A DNA stretch of 64,000 nt from Siphonodentalium dalli (GCA_032622095.1 CP136068.1:60036025-60100024); one strand, 5' to 3'. Positions 23,826 to 38,200 are shown, numbered from the stretch's first letter. Notes: a model not told the origin generated them from the sequence alone. Program-made: numbers and translations.

Positions 23826-24754
23826 GCCTTGTGTGTTATATAGTCCTAGGCATGTTCAAAGGGCAATGCTCGGCATGTCTCGTAGACATATGTATAACAT
23901 GCTACTGTGCCATATATCTACTAGGTAACTTTTATGACCGCGTTAATTGGTTTTCGATATTTAGGTGTGAATAATCACTGAGCCGTTCTTGAAGATTTGA
24001 TTGTGGGAACACAATGCATAATATATAAACAAGTAACATATATTGCTGCAGTATGTCTCAGTTGGACTATTAAAAGGTCGTATTGCGAAGTATCGGGTGT
24101 ATTAATCCGATTAGGAGATTGTTGGCCCGCCTTTAGAGACTCTCTGGTGTGGTCAACGAGAACCTTCAGTGATAAGCCAGTTTATACGGCCAACATGGAT
24201 TCTCTCCCGGTCGTTAGTCGTAGTTGTAATAATTTGAAGGGTTAGTTTTAACTGAATTCTGAGGTGGGGCATTCATTAAATGATTTCTGAGGTGGTGAAT
24301 TTTGAAACCTTGTGGGAAATTATTGATAATGAGTCTAGAGATATTTTTTGTAAATCATTCAGCGTTCAGCTGCCATAGATTGGCTTTTGTCAGTAAATTT
24401 GTTTATTTAATAATATGTTCATCGGGAGCCAGTATTTTTAAGTTTATCACCGTTTGATACTTAAGTAACTTCAGTGATCAGTAATATTTATTCTTGAAAT
24501 GTACACATTGTCATATCCAACAAGGTTCTGTTGGCAACTTTGAAAACAGACTGCTTAAGTAGCGTTCACACGAGTCTGTTGTGCATTTTGCATGCTTTTT
24601 CTTGAAATTGGATTACAGACAATAACACAAATGCATTCAGACAGCTGTAATGTGTCCGTTACATCGTATCCGTTTGCACACACAACGGAGAGATTCTATT
24701 TCTATGCACACCTTATATGGCGTGCATCATGACATTTCTTGTTTTCAATCGATA
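23826..24754. other. Upstream flank of CerS; no gene recognised
   Basis: No repeat family recognised. An open frame at 23997-24245 (+) is not recognisable. The sequence immediately precedes the probable promoter. Confidence 0.4.
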
Positions 24755-24766
24755 AAAGATGGCGGC
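24755..24766 (+). promoter_or_regulatory. YY1-type site, probable CerS core promoter region
   Basis: AAAGATGGCGGC matches the well-known YY1 recognition core AAGATGGCGGC, which in metazoans often sits at or just downstream of transcription starts. It is preceded by ATCGATAA, close to the DRE/DREF element TATCGATA. The site lies about 710 bp before the CerS start codon on the same strand. The promoter role is inferred from position and motif only. Confidence 0.4.
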
Positions 24767-25474
24767 TGTCTTCAAAGCAAAGGAAATCAACTTGTATTTA
24801 TGTCAATATACTGAGTTAGTTATTTTGATTTGACAGGTTTGACATTATCGTACAATTAATTTATTAAAGATAGATTGATTTGCAATATGGCCTTTATCCA
24901 AATCAGGACTTATTAGCTCCAATTATTGATTGAAAGTAATTAATACTGTCATAAAAGTTACATTCTGCAACTATGAGACATCTTACAAGTGACATCTGTG
25001 AATACGAACATCCTGCAAAAAGACTCACCCGACACAAATACATAGCGCGGATAAAACCAAATCCGATGTTCCAAGATATTAAAGTTGGAGATCCTTTATA
25101 TCAAATTTGTATTATATCCATTTACTGCGAATTATTTAGTAGAACAATATTCCTGAACAACTCAAAAGTTGCATCACGATCACTGAGTTAATGAAATTCA
25201 GCTAATTTTTCCAAGGATTAACTGAATATTTGTGCAAATATGAAATCATTGAAAGGAAACAATTTTGGCAACAAATGAAGTCATTTCAAAATATTGAACT
25301 TTCACATAATGATGTCTGCATCTATGGTAGCTTAAGACTAGTTTTGAGGTATCTTTGCAAATTTATTCGAGGCCTGTTTGTTGCTAACCTTGGTAATAAG
25401 GAAATGTTGATTTCAGATCTGAGTTATAATCCATTGTGATTGTTGTGTTGTCAGCATAATTCATCTCTGTGATC
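24767..25474 (+). other. Probable CerS 5' region: leader exon plus intron
   Basis: No conserved coding sequence was recognised. A possible splice acceptor, GTTGTGTTGTCAG, ends at 25453, 21 bases before the ATG, so the first coding exon may begin there after a non-coding leader exon near 24.76 kb. Open frames at 24973-25191 and 25230-25439 (+) were not recognised and are probably chance. Confidence 0.35.
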
Positions 25475-25659
25475 ATGGAGAACCTTACGAAAACTGTCAG
25501 TGATATTCTCTTGTATCCTGGATTTTGGATGGCTGAAGGACTTACCTGGGACTCATTTAAAAATGTTGAAGGCGGAGTTTATCATCCTGAGGTGAAAGAC
25601 TTGCTCATCCCCTTCTTCCTTGCTGCTATCCTCTTCGTCTCAAGGATTGTTTTTGAACG
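25475..25659 (+). CDS. CERS: CerS coding exon 1: N-terminus and first membrane segment
   Basis: Starts at the ATG at 25475 (residues MENLTK). An in-frame GTG lies two codons upstream, but ATG is the normal eukaryotic start and places the glycosylation sequon at residues 3-5, as in the family's luminal N-terminus. The W18...EGLTW25 segment matches the family's aromatic-rich N-terminal pattern. A hydrophobic stretch at about 43-60 is the first membrane span. The donor is GAACG|GTATGTT. It ends in phase 2, completing Arg62 with the first base of exon 2. Confidence 0.92.
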
Positions 25660-28600
25660 GTATGTTTATTTCATTTATAATTATAGCCTCATCACCATTA
25701 CTTGGTAATAGTAGTGATGGGGCTGCTGTGGTCCTTGGGTCTGTTGGATGATACAGATCCTAACCTAGGGACTACAATTGATCTGGACCTCAGCACACAC
25801 TGTCCTCAATCAACATTGGGGGCAATTCCAATGTGTGACTGATGTTACAACATGGAAATTTTAGTGTTTTACTAGCTCATAATTCCAGGATCAGACAGTC
25901 ATTGAGAAGAGACAACAAATATTCATTGAAGTATTTGAGAGAACTGCAAAATAAGACCATAAGTATTTTGGTGCATTCCATATTACAAAATTACATAACG
26001 AAATGACTTCGTGACTGACGTTACACAAAAATAACATGAATTTTAACCACTTATGTTCATGTTTGATTTTCCTCCAATTGAAATATCCAATAGTGATCGA
26101 TCGTATTTTCTCATGTTGGAAATTTATTTTACTTCATAGACCTAATTGTCATTTCTGAGGACCAAATTATAGTATTTGTCCACAATTTTGTTTCCGTTAC
26201 ATTTTAATAAGTTATTTGGATCTACATTGACACAAGATTTAGTCAGTGTTATTGTTTGTGTATGCTTGAAACATTTACACAAATGATTACATCAATGCAA
26301 TGGTTGCAAAAATATACATAAACATTTACCATTATAAGTAACCTGGGCCATATTTGATACTAGCAAAGTTTAGTGTGCAAAAACTACAAGCATATGGCTC
26401 AATTCACCGGAATTCAGTATGTATATAGCACTTTGATACCAAACATCTCGGCCAAAAATATGGCATTTTGTGCTGTTTTGCACTGGTATAGTTGATCAGG
26501 GTTATTATTGTCATATGCAGAGGCTATTATTGGATATATTCAACATTATGGCTTTAATACTATAGGATGTGACTGATGTTACACGAGCGTGAGTCGTAAC
26601 TGATGTTACATGTGACTGACGTTACATCCGATTTATCGCCTTACCGGTATATTGCAAGAATTATGTTCAAACAGATTTTGTCTTCCATCATTCCTTATTC
26701 CAAATGTGTAATGCATGTAGATAATTATAGTGCAAGAGCCTAATTTTGTTGCTCATATTACATGAGTGACTTTGAAAACTGTCAAAACCCTGTGACTGAC
26801 GTTACACGAATATCCATCTAATTGGAAAAAAAATCCACCAAAAGTTTTCATTTTTTCCAACCGAAGCTTATGAAAATCAGATCTGTTAAAGATGCATTAT
26901 CCGAATTAACACTCCTAAATTACTATTTCTTTGGCTTCGGGGGTAAAAAATATTTGATTCGAGTCGAGGATTCAAAGCTCAGAGTGATCAGATATCGATT
27001 TTTGAAGTTTGTTATTTCTCAAGATGTTCAATTATTCGTGGCACAGAAACACGCCGTCAAACGGACGGTCTCAGTCAAAATTGCGGACGAAGATCGATAA
27101 CTCTAAAAACAAGTGGTACTACAGCCAAATTTCATGAATATTCAAGTGAAAATAAGGCCATATTTCGTTGAAAAAAATGTTGATAAATAACACATTTTGG
27201 GAAATTTGATACCATAGTTCACATTATTTTTATACCATAGTTAGCATTATTTTGTTGCAATTAATCGATTCTGATAACAAAAGCATATTTTGAAGAAATG
27301 TTGTTGTTGTTGTATCATGATGATATGGGGACCCTCTGATCGGATTGAGTACCTTTAACTCTGTAGATTATAATTGTTTTCAATAGTGCTGGGACGGTTG
27401 GGGTTTTTTCCTAACCGGTTAACCACAGGCATTAACCTGATCATAACCGGTTAGCCGCGACCAGCATTACCCTATGTACGAGATTGAATACACTGGTCAC
27501 TATATCGGCAAAACAAGTATTTATTACGCGTCCCGGAAACGTTGATATACATTCGATCATAAACGATGTCTTGGTCGTACAATGCGGTCCAGTTACGGCG
27601 ATCAAACAGTGGTAAATGTGTATAAATTAATTCAGTTTTGACCCCAAACAAACTAAAATATAATATATATTAGTAGTGCGCTAGTATATCGATGTTTACC
27701 GGAGTTCCGCACCGCATAAACAACGCTTGCTTGCAAAACCTTCAGCGACGAAATATAGTTCCTTCCTCGTGTATATCCCAGGCACGATTTATAGCCCAAA
27801 CATGTGTACTACAAGGTACTGAAGGTATGTATACTGTTGTTTAGTAATGTAATGTTTAGTAATGTATTAATCACAGTGGCTACACGATGTTACTTCAATT
27901 ATTTAATAAACAAATTCAAAAAAAATTAAATCGTCTTGATTCATTACACAAGCCCCAGCCAGTGTTTAGGAAATAAAGTTATCGAACACATCACTAGATA
28001 TACTCTGAGTTCCCACTCCCAGTAGGCCTATGTGTTTTTTCTGGATGTGCTACTTCATATTGGATGTTGTCATGTTGATTCAGAATAAACAAATCGCGTT
28101 CGGCAGGCCTTGCATATGGCCCATTTCTTCTTCTTTTTTTTCGTCATCTTCAATTAGGACTAAATGTCCCCAAACGTTCGATTTCCGTTTTTGTAGGTCT
28201 TCTGCCACCGCTTTGAGACGAACTAATGATAATGACAAAGGGGGACAGTTTCAAGAAAACAGACATACTATTGATGATGTAGTAAAAGTCTAGACTTGAT
28301 TGCTTTGATGTATGCCGCAGTGCGCGTGCAGCCGGAACGTCATGTAATGCCGCCAAAGGAAATTGGCATTGAATGTGTAGCAAGTGATTCACAGACTGAC
28401 ACAGAGTGTAGTTGTTGGTTTCATGTCTAGAAAAGCCGCTGGTGATCAAACAGGCATGTGTTGTGTGGTATATGAATACACAATCAACTGTCCAAATCGC
28501 TTCTAAGCGGCTTCTGATTACTTACTCTCGTTACTTAAAGGATTTATCCGGTCTAGAAACTACAAAATGCATTCGGAAAGCCCTCCCTGTTGTGATTAAA

Positions 28601-31600
28601 ATGATCCAAGTCCCATTCCGATCGAATAATAAATAACCCGTAAAATAAATAAATAATACCGCCACCGGTATTCAGAGATTTCCGTGACTAAACTACGAGT
28701 GACGTAGTTGTGGGAGAACAAATTTAAAACACAGATTCGGAGCCGGAGTGTATTATGCTGACTACGATGACGTAATCGTAAGTCAGCCGATACTAAAATG
28801 CGCAGTCGTATGTGCGCGTTTGGTGTATAGATTACGTCGCTATTCAATGTGTTATCTAATTAATACAGATAGTGTGGGCGCTTTGGTCGTTCATCTGGAA
28901 TAGAAGACAATAACTATGTGAACAAAGTAGCACCTAGAATGGTTGTTTTTTGTAGCCATTAATAACATGCCGGTGAATAGATGGCAGTAGTAGTATTCAC
29001 TCGGTGATATGAAATCACTCAGTGACTAATCATCAGTGTCAGTCGCGAACTTGTTCGCACTGTAAAATACCCGAAAGTGAATAGAAAGGGCAGAGGATCC
29101 CATTCACCTGGAATAAGAAGCCCTCAAATGTTATACAAACACTGGACTGAATAATGTTAACTCAATTTCGGCGTTTTTGTTTTTTTGTTTGTTTTACTTT
29201 CAATATAAATATCCTGAATATCTCTCATCTCCACAAATTCCAAGATGCCTATTAGATGTAGTATGTTCCGTTGTGGGCGGGCTAGCTATCCATTATTAAT
29301 TACCTCCAAAAAGACAACACAGCGCGTAATTTAGAATGCTCTTTATTGTCTATCGCTTTTGGGAGAAGGAAGCATGGACGCTCTTTATATCTAAATGTCA
29401 CAATACCACATACAAAATCACCCATGACATATCGAAATAGAGCACGTTCATAATTGAAAACGCTGTTTATTGTTTATGCCATGACGAAAACATGGACGCT
29501 CTTTATTAGAGGCAATCATTGGATTTTTTCTAGGCTAACAATTAAAAAAATCCTCTCAAGAAAAAGTCGATATCTGCCATCAAAACGTAAAAAAAAAACT
29601 AATATCGAACAACAAGCACAAACTTAAAAACAATGCCAGGCTAGCCTTCAATTTAAAAAAAAATATTGTTATGCCAAACTGCAGCCTAATTAATAATTAT
29701 TGTAGTTTCGACAGTCAGTGGTGTATTCGAGTTAATTATTTTGTTTACGCACTTATCGATCTTGATTGGAAGGATTTTAGCAAGGCTGTTCACAGTCGTG
29801 CACTTTTTCACACAAAATGTTTCGTGTGAAGAAACAGACAGGAACATTATTATGACGAATATAAGCCATCACCACCCTTTTAGTCACACCCCATTTGTAT
29901 ATAGCGCACAACGGAATTACACTAGTGCGTAAACTAGCTTCCGAAATGTGTACCATATGTACAACGAAGAAGAAGTTATATGGCCTTTTAAACTTGTATT
30001 CTTTCAGAAACAATTAAATTAGTTTCACACGAAATTCCGCCCGCTAATTACATTTCTGCATAAATGAATCTCATTTCACACAACTTTTGTTGCCTCAAAG
30101 TGCATTTTAGCCATCATTATTCGTTATATAATTCAACATTCTAGCGAATGATTCAACATTATAGCGAATAATTCGGCACATTCAAACAGTTTTATTCCGA
30201 GATCGTAAATGCCTTGGTAATTAAACGGCCAAATATTTTATACGTAATTTATCAACTCGTATCGCGATTGGCAGAATTATTTCAAGCTCCACCCACTGCT
30301 GTCACCGGTATGCGTCTATGCAGATGATCGGTCATGTGACCGCGGTGTGGTCATGTGATCGCACTTCGGATATTTCCGCTATTTTTTTAATATCATAATA
30401 ATAAATTGAATTTTCTTGGTGAAATGGGTCTGTTAGACATATATTATTAGTATTATGACGATAAAACAAATATTTTTTGACAGACTAATTCCTTTATAAC
30501 TTCCGTAAATGATTTCGGCAACATATACACGGATTACTACGATGATAGTACGATCATTATCAATAGTACAGTTATCGGGTTGTGGCCTCCTCCAACCGGT
30601 TGACATGCGTAACCGAACCGGGACGGAAAGTTTTTTTCATGAGGGGGTCACTTTAAGGGTTTCGTGGGTGTAAATCTGTATATTTTGTACCCTACTGTAT
30701 GATATACGATAAGCACCATTAAAGTATAAGACAGACATAACCCTTAACTGAGTGAAAAAATTTGATATTCAGTCATAATTATTAACGAAAGAACAATTTA
30801 TTAACTACAAGTCGAATTCCCCTTGGATAATTATTTTTTTTTGGATCCCCTGACTCATGTCAATAATGATAATATAATAATAATAATAATAATGACAGTT
30901 TTATATAGCGATTAACCAATTACTCGCTCTAACACGCTTTTAAACATTGCAATATAACCCCAGTCATTTGCACAAGCCAACCGGTTCGGCTGCAGCCATT
31001 GCAGGCGCTGCTCTAGTTTGATCAGAACATATGCTCTAATGCTCAACAGTATGATAAGCTGACTGCATGGTACTTGTTTAACTCATGAGTGGTGCGAAGC
31101 CGACACAGTATGAGCGACCTGGCTCAAGGGTCACAACTTTGTGCTGGATTTGAAATGGTGAACAATCACAATAGACTAGCGATGCGCTGCGAACTCATAT
31201 CGCTGTGTTTACAGTGAATACAAGTCCGACAAGCTAACCACTGGAGCTCCATGTCAAGCTCACTTGTCTGACATTTTAAAAAGTACACGATAAAAATATT
31301 GCTAACTTCGAGAATTTTTTTTTAATTTTCATGATGAAAAAATATCACTTCTTTAATTCAAATGTTTTCAGTATTTTATTTTTATTTTAGAAACAAAGTC
31401 ACTTCACGCATGGTGCGATAACTAAAACAATTTCTACTTGATAGGACAGTGGATAGGATCCAAATTTTGAATACGAGTTTCACAGCACAAAATACAGATC
31501 GAGTTCGAATATTGGTTTGATCCGAATTTTTTTTTAGTGAGTTATTGACCTTTTTCAATTTAAAATTTACACATGCTGTGATAACTGAAACATTTTTCAT

Positions 31601-32244
31601 CTGATTGGAATCAAATTTGGTATGTGAGTTTCTCTGCCATCAATACAGATCGTTCAAATATGAATTTGATCAGATTTTTTAAAACGGAGTTTTGGCCCTT
31701 TTTCGACTTAGAATTCACGCATGCTGTGATAACTCAAATTTTTTTTCTCTAATTGGAACCAAAATTTTATATGTGAGTGTCTCAGCCAAAAATACTGATC
31801 GAGTTTGAATATGGGTTTGATCCGATGTTTTATAACAAAGTTATATATGGCCGTTTCAACCTAGAATCCTCCAGAATTGAGGTTTCCTGATGATAACAGG
31901 TTACCCACTGTTACCCACTGTGATATGTAGAGAGAATATTATCTCCTGGAGACTTGAATCTGATTTATTGGAAGTAAGTTATTTTATATATTTATTTCTT
32001 TCCTCCATACATGGAGAGTTTCAGACAAACACAGGAAACTAACACAATTACATAAAGATATACAAAATAATCTCTAATCAAACATGAAAGTGCAAGAAAA
32101 AAGAAAATATTAAATCGAAAGAAGAAAAAAAACCAATGAAGTTATTAAAAAAATGTGGTATAAAGGTATAAAACAAAATTGACATGAAAAAAAAAAAAAA
32201 ATCTACATCAAGTAAAGGAAGAATTTTTTTTTTTTAATTTAATA

Positions 32245-32279
<35 letters not shown>

Positions 32280-35200
32280 AGAAACAATACATGGTGAGGC
32301 AAGATACAAATCTAAAGCAACATATTTACATGCGCGAGGTCATCATCGATTTGCGAGATGAAAATAAATGGCGCCGGATTAAAGTAATGCCTGTGTATTG
32401 TGGCGCGCATCAGTAAGCTCCTGGAACTGGAGCTTAGCTACTGTCTATAATCGTATCTATATACTGTAATTCGTATGTATGTTATAATGTAATATGTACT
32501 AGCCACATATTAATTAACATTGTTATTATTGTCGAGTCATCAATGTTGTTTTTGAATAGTGAATATATATGTCGTGTCTATGAACCTCTATGTATGGTTT
32601 TCACCAATAGCAGGTTGGGGCGATCGACTTGTCCATAAGTCCCACAAATACCTAGTTGATTTGACGAAGAATCTTATCCAATCGCGAGCATCCACGTCTG
32701 TATAAATAAAAGTAGGAAATTTGCCAAGAAATAATTCAAGTCTTTGATTTTGTGTTAAGTTATCTACGTGAACAAAACAGTCAATGCCAAATTGATCAAT
32801 AAATCTGTACCAAAGGAATTTCTGGCGCCACATATTTCCTGACAATCTAATATAACATGCAATAACAAATCAACATATAAAGTGTTACAAAGGGTGCAAA
32901 GACCAGAAGAGCCTGGTATCAGGCAAAGGAGTTGTGCAACTAGAATGAATGCGAATTTGTCGTTAGGGAATTTTGAACATGTTTGCCATAATTCGGACAT
33001 AGTGAACTTATTATGCACAGAAATGAATCTGGAAAACTCAGAGTTAAATGTTACCCGAGTTGTCCATTCAGAAGTATATTGAACACTTAGTGATTCCTTA
33101 CAGAGTTTTTTCCACACTAATTTACTTGGAAAAATTGAAGTATATATGTACAATTCCAGGTAATCAAAAAGGTGTTGATCTCGAAAAATTTGACATAAAT
33201 CATGTGAGAAAAATTTAGTGTACACCCTATTGATTAAAGCGTCCAGTATGCGCATAATGAATAAATCTGTAACTGTTTTTCCAGGTGACAGTGCACATAG
33301 ACCGCATACCAGTGATAATTTCTTCTTTCTGATGTAATATTCGATGGGTGGAACACCTACTAAGGAGAGTACCATGTCAGTCCTAGGCCTCGTGTGAAGG
33401 CCCTGCATGTTTTTCAGACACATTCTGTGCATTCGTTCTAAATGCTCTGCGTTGCTAGATGAAAGATTGTGTAACAATTCTGCCCCATACAGACCTCGAG
33501 GCAAGACAATATTGTCATAAATTTTTGTTGAACTAACTGGAGTAATTCCTCCCGCATATAAACCTGCATTAGATAACATGAAGTACGAAGATCTTATTTT
33601 ATTGGTCATATTTTCAACGAGTTTGTTTTGGAGATTTTGAGAATTCAGAGGAATACCAAGATGTGTTACCTCAGTTACTTCAGAAATTGTATCGTCACCA
33701 AGTCTCCATGATCTATTAGAGGTACGTGCGTCACGTGGAGTTTCATTAAAAACTACGACGAATGTTTTTTTTGATTTTTTGAGTTAAAGCGGTACCGCCA
33801 CTTATTACTATATTGAATGCAGATATCACACAAAGCTTGAAGTCCTACTCGAGTTAATGAGAATAATGCCATGTCATCAGCGTGAGCCAGACAAGCACAA
33901 TTAATATTATTATACACACGAAGACCATAATTTTATGTTTATAGTTGATATATCAAATCGTCAATGAAAATATTGTATAAAAATGGCGAAACTGTGCCTT
34001 CTTGTCTGGCCCCATGGCAGACTTCGAACCATTCTGAAAATGTATCCTGAAAAGAAACAGAGCATTTCTCTGCCATCAATACAGATCAAGTTCGAATATG
34101 AATTTGATCCGATTTTTTAAAACGGAGTTTTGGCCCTTTTTCGACTTAGAATTCACGCATGCTGTGATAACTCAATTTTTTTTTTCTCTAATTGGAACCA
34201 AAATTTTATATGTGAGCGTCTCAGCCAAAAATACTGATCGAGTTTGAATATGGGTTTGATCCGATGTTTTATAACAAAGTTTTATATGGCCGTTTCAACC
34301 TAGAATCCTCCAGAATTGAGGTTTCCTGATGATAACAGGTTACCCACTGTTACCCACTGTGATATGTAGAGAGAATGTTATCTCCTGGAGACTTGAATCT
34401 GATTTATTGGAAGTAAGCTATTTTAGCTATCATTTATTAGCTCAACTTACTTTGTAAGTTTGAGCTATTGCCATGGGTTGGCGTCCGTCGTCCGTGTGTG
34501 CATCAACAATTTCCTTTGGCGCGGGCTACAGGTTGTATCTTTATGAAATTTGTCATGAATGTTGACATTAACATGTAGATGGGAACAAGTCATTTTGGGG
34601 TCATTCGGTCAAAAAACATGGCCGCTGGTGGCCATCTTGGATTTCAAAATTAAATCCATTGGCGCGGGCTACAGGCCGTACTTTTTGTGTGATCATCATA
34701 AAATTTGTCATGAATGTTGACATTTACATGTAGATGGGAACGAGTCATTTTAGGATCATTCGGCCAAAAAACATGGCCGCTGGTGGCCATCTTGGATTTT
34801 ACTCTTTGCATCACTAAATCCTTTGACAAATCCTACAGACCACATCTCTGATCCAATCATCACCAAACTTCATATGGATCATCGGGGCGATCTCTGGATG
34901 GGAACGAGTCATTTTGGGGTCATTTGGCCAAAAAACATGGCCGCCGTCAGCCATCTTGGATTTTACTCTTTGCATCACTAAATTCTTTCACACACCCTAC
35001 AGACCACAATCCTGATCCGATCATCACCAAACTTTATATTCATCATTGGGGTGGCCCCCAGTTGGGCACGAATCATTTTGGGGTAATTCGGCCAAAAAAC
35101 ATGGCCGCTGGTGGCCATCTTGGATTTCAAAATTGAATCCATTGGCGCGGGCTACAGGCCATACTGTTTGTCTGATCATCATAAAATTTGTCATGAATGT

Positions 35201-38200
35201 TGACATTTACATCTAGATGGAATGAGTCATTTTGGGGTCATTTGGCCAAAAAACATGGCCGCTGGCAGGCATATTGGTTTTTACTCTTTGCATCAGTTTG
35301 CATCACTAAATACTTTGACACACCCTACATACCACATCCCTGATCTGATCATCGCCAAACTTCATATGGATCATCGGGGTGACCTCTTGATGGGAGCGAG
35401 CCATTTTGGAGTCATTTGGCAAAAAAATATGGCCACCAATGTCCATTTTGGATTTTACTCTTTGTATGACTAAATATTTCAACAAAATCCATTAGCATCG
35501 GTTATAGACCGATCTGTTTGTTTGATCTTCATGAAATTTGTCAGGGATGTTGACATTGACATGTAGATGGGAACGAGTCATTTTGGTGTCATTCGGCAAA
35601 AAAACATGGCCACCGGTGACAATTTTAGAATTACTCTTTGCATCACTAAATCCTTTGGCACACCCTACAGACCACATCCCTCCATTTACTGTCAACCATT
35701 AAATTATTCCCCTACCTAAGTTGAGCTACAGTGTCATTGACACTTTCATTGTAAGCTGCAACAGTTTCCTCAATGCTTGGTATGGACATTGCTATAAGAC
35801 CTAATTTGATCATAGGGTCATGGACCATGGTTGAGTGAATTTTAAGGGCCACTGAATGGTCAGAAGATTAACATTAAGGCTATGGGGTTTTCATGGATTT
35901 CATCTCGAGAACAGAAATCATTTCTTTTCTATATTGAAAAAAGCTATTGAGTAATATAGAGCATTTTGGGTTTTTATCAATTTATCATGTCAGGACAGGG
36001 GCTTCAGGGTGTCTGGACAGGAGGCAAGAAGGGTTAGATAACACTAAATGAAATAAGTACTTCGAAAAATCTTTTTATTCAGTCCAAGATGGCTGTTGTT
36101 GATGTTAATACTTGGTGTGGATTATTTCCATGAACAATATGAGTTGTCCCCGGACATTATTTTTTTGGCGACTATTAAAATAGCCGTTGTCCGTCCATCC
36201 TTTCGGAAAGTTTCCGGATGAGAACTTTTAGTAGAGCGGACAAACTCAAAAAGCTCACTAGAAGTAGGAGTTTAGTCATCGGCACCACACCCGGGCTTGT
36301 GATGCATCATTTTGAAGGTTATGACATTGTTCACCGGATAGGACCCGGTGTGAAATATACAAATAAAGCAAAAGATGATTTTGAGAGGTTTAAGCGGTAA
36401 AAATCAGCAAAAATAGCTATTTTTTATAAAAGCGGCTAAGAGCGACATAACTGTAGAGAAACAAGATTTTTTTACGCCAAGATATTTTATTCTACATACT
36501 TGTATATTTCTAATATGATATTGCTCGATTTTGTTGAAAGTTATCAAGATTTCTGAGATTTTTTGTAAAAATACACAAAAAACCCGCAAATTTTCAATTT
36601 TTTTGGCCCACTTAATCAGCAATAGTTCAATATTGTTTCGACCTGCGATCTTCAATATAGTGTAGAAAACTGCGGATATATATTCTGCATATGACAACAT
36701 GTTGTTTATGTCAACCTATTCAATAAGTGATGTGTTTTGTAAGATTGTTTCACCCCTCACCCCAAAATTCAGCAAAAAGTCGCTGTTTTGGGGAAATTCG
36801 GCAGAACAAAATAAAACATCAGAGAATTTAGGATATCTTTCTTCTAAGATATAGCAGTATACACACCTATAGATACCAAGTATGGTAACGCCATGATTTC
36901 GTTGATAGATGGCAAAATGTCTGAGATTTATTGTGAAAATGACAAAAACAAATGTTAATTTTCAATTGCTTTGCCCTCTTAATGGGTGATAATTCAATAT
37001 TGCTTTGACGAGGGATCTCAGAAATACCCTGGAAATTTGTGGAAATGTTCACGGCATATGTTCATAGGCCAATTATGTCATCCTTTGTCATAGGTGCTGT
37101 ATTGTGTAAGATTGTGTCACCCTTCACCAAAAAAATCGGCAAAAAAGTCAGGTTTTAGAACATTCGGCAGGACGGAAGAACTGGGATTATACTGTGCTAT
37201 GATATAGTATTGTACACACACTTATACTCCCAGATATATACCCAATTTGAAGATTGTGTTGATATAGATGGCAAGATTTCTGAGATTCATGGTGAAAGTT
37301 AAGACCGAAAAATCGTACATTTTAAACGTTTTTGCCCCTCTGCTCTATATATATATGGGTGATAATTTAATTTTGTTTTTGAACAAGGATCTAGTGAAAG
37401 ATTTCAATAGTTGTCAAGACATATAGTTTATATGATTGTTGATGTGTATTATCATCCACTGTCGTAGTTGCTGTGTTTGGTTACATTTATGTATCCCTTA
37501 CCCCATGCAATAATACAGTAAATCGCAAGATGAGACGAATACATGGAATATGACTATATATATACATCCAAGTAGTATATATATACCTTCTCAAGGTGAG
37601 ACGATGAAAGTTATTTGAGTTGAAGAAAATGCAGCATTGCATATGTTACCTTCGCATGATAGCTTCACATGTATAGGATTATATATGTAAAGAGAGGTTT
37701 TGCAAAATTAACACGAAATATAAACAAAGGCGAAAATTCAGAAATAACAATAAATAAAGAGTTTATAAACGCATATGTAGCTGCCATCAAAACAAATTGA
37801 GATATCTCGATGGTTATTATGTGTAAAGTTATCAAACGTGCAGTGAAATATAAATACGGACAATAGACATCTTTCGCATAATGAACTACTATACATATAA
37901 GAATTACGAGTAGCTTATAGTGTAGTCGTATGTGTTTCGTACGGTCTAAACACATTTTCACAGAAGTGATGACTGCGAGTCCATTTGGGAGAAAATAATG
38001 CCGTTCATTGCGTTCAATCTTCTTGCCACACACAGTATTGTGATACATGTATAGTTATACTCCCACTTACGAAGAAAATGGGGGGTATACTGGACGTCTG
38101 TCCGTCACGCTTTCTCCCTCCGTGTGTCCATCCGTCCGTCCGTCCGACCTCATAACTCGAACAATTGCTAATTGTGGTTCGGTCCGACTTTTATTTTTAA

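Noticed and set aside
28030-28847. hAT transposase in the AACCGGTT region
   Set aside because: No BED finger or hAT dimerisation signature was seen in any frame. Only the start-like TAGTGCTGGGACGG is suggestive.
32588-33609. 281-codon minus-strand ORF as a host gene
   Set aside because: It continues an upstream reverse-transcriptase segment with an ADD motif and a C-terminal Cys/His cluster, so it is the 3' part of a truncated LINE.
31629-34425. An LTR retrotransposon with 357-bp LTRs
   Set aside because: The direct repeats are ordinary family E satellite, lack TG...CA ends, and the enclosed RT is LINE-type in a truncated insertion with its own AATAAA tail.
37665-38048. 127-codon hydrophobic minus-strand ORF as a membrane-protein gene
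   Set aside because: No family signature, no splice context, and AT-rich DNA readily gives Ile/Leu/Phe-rich open frames.
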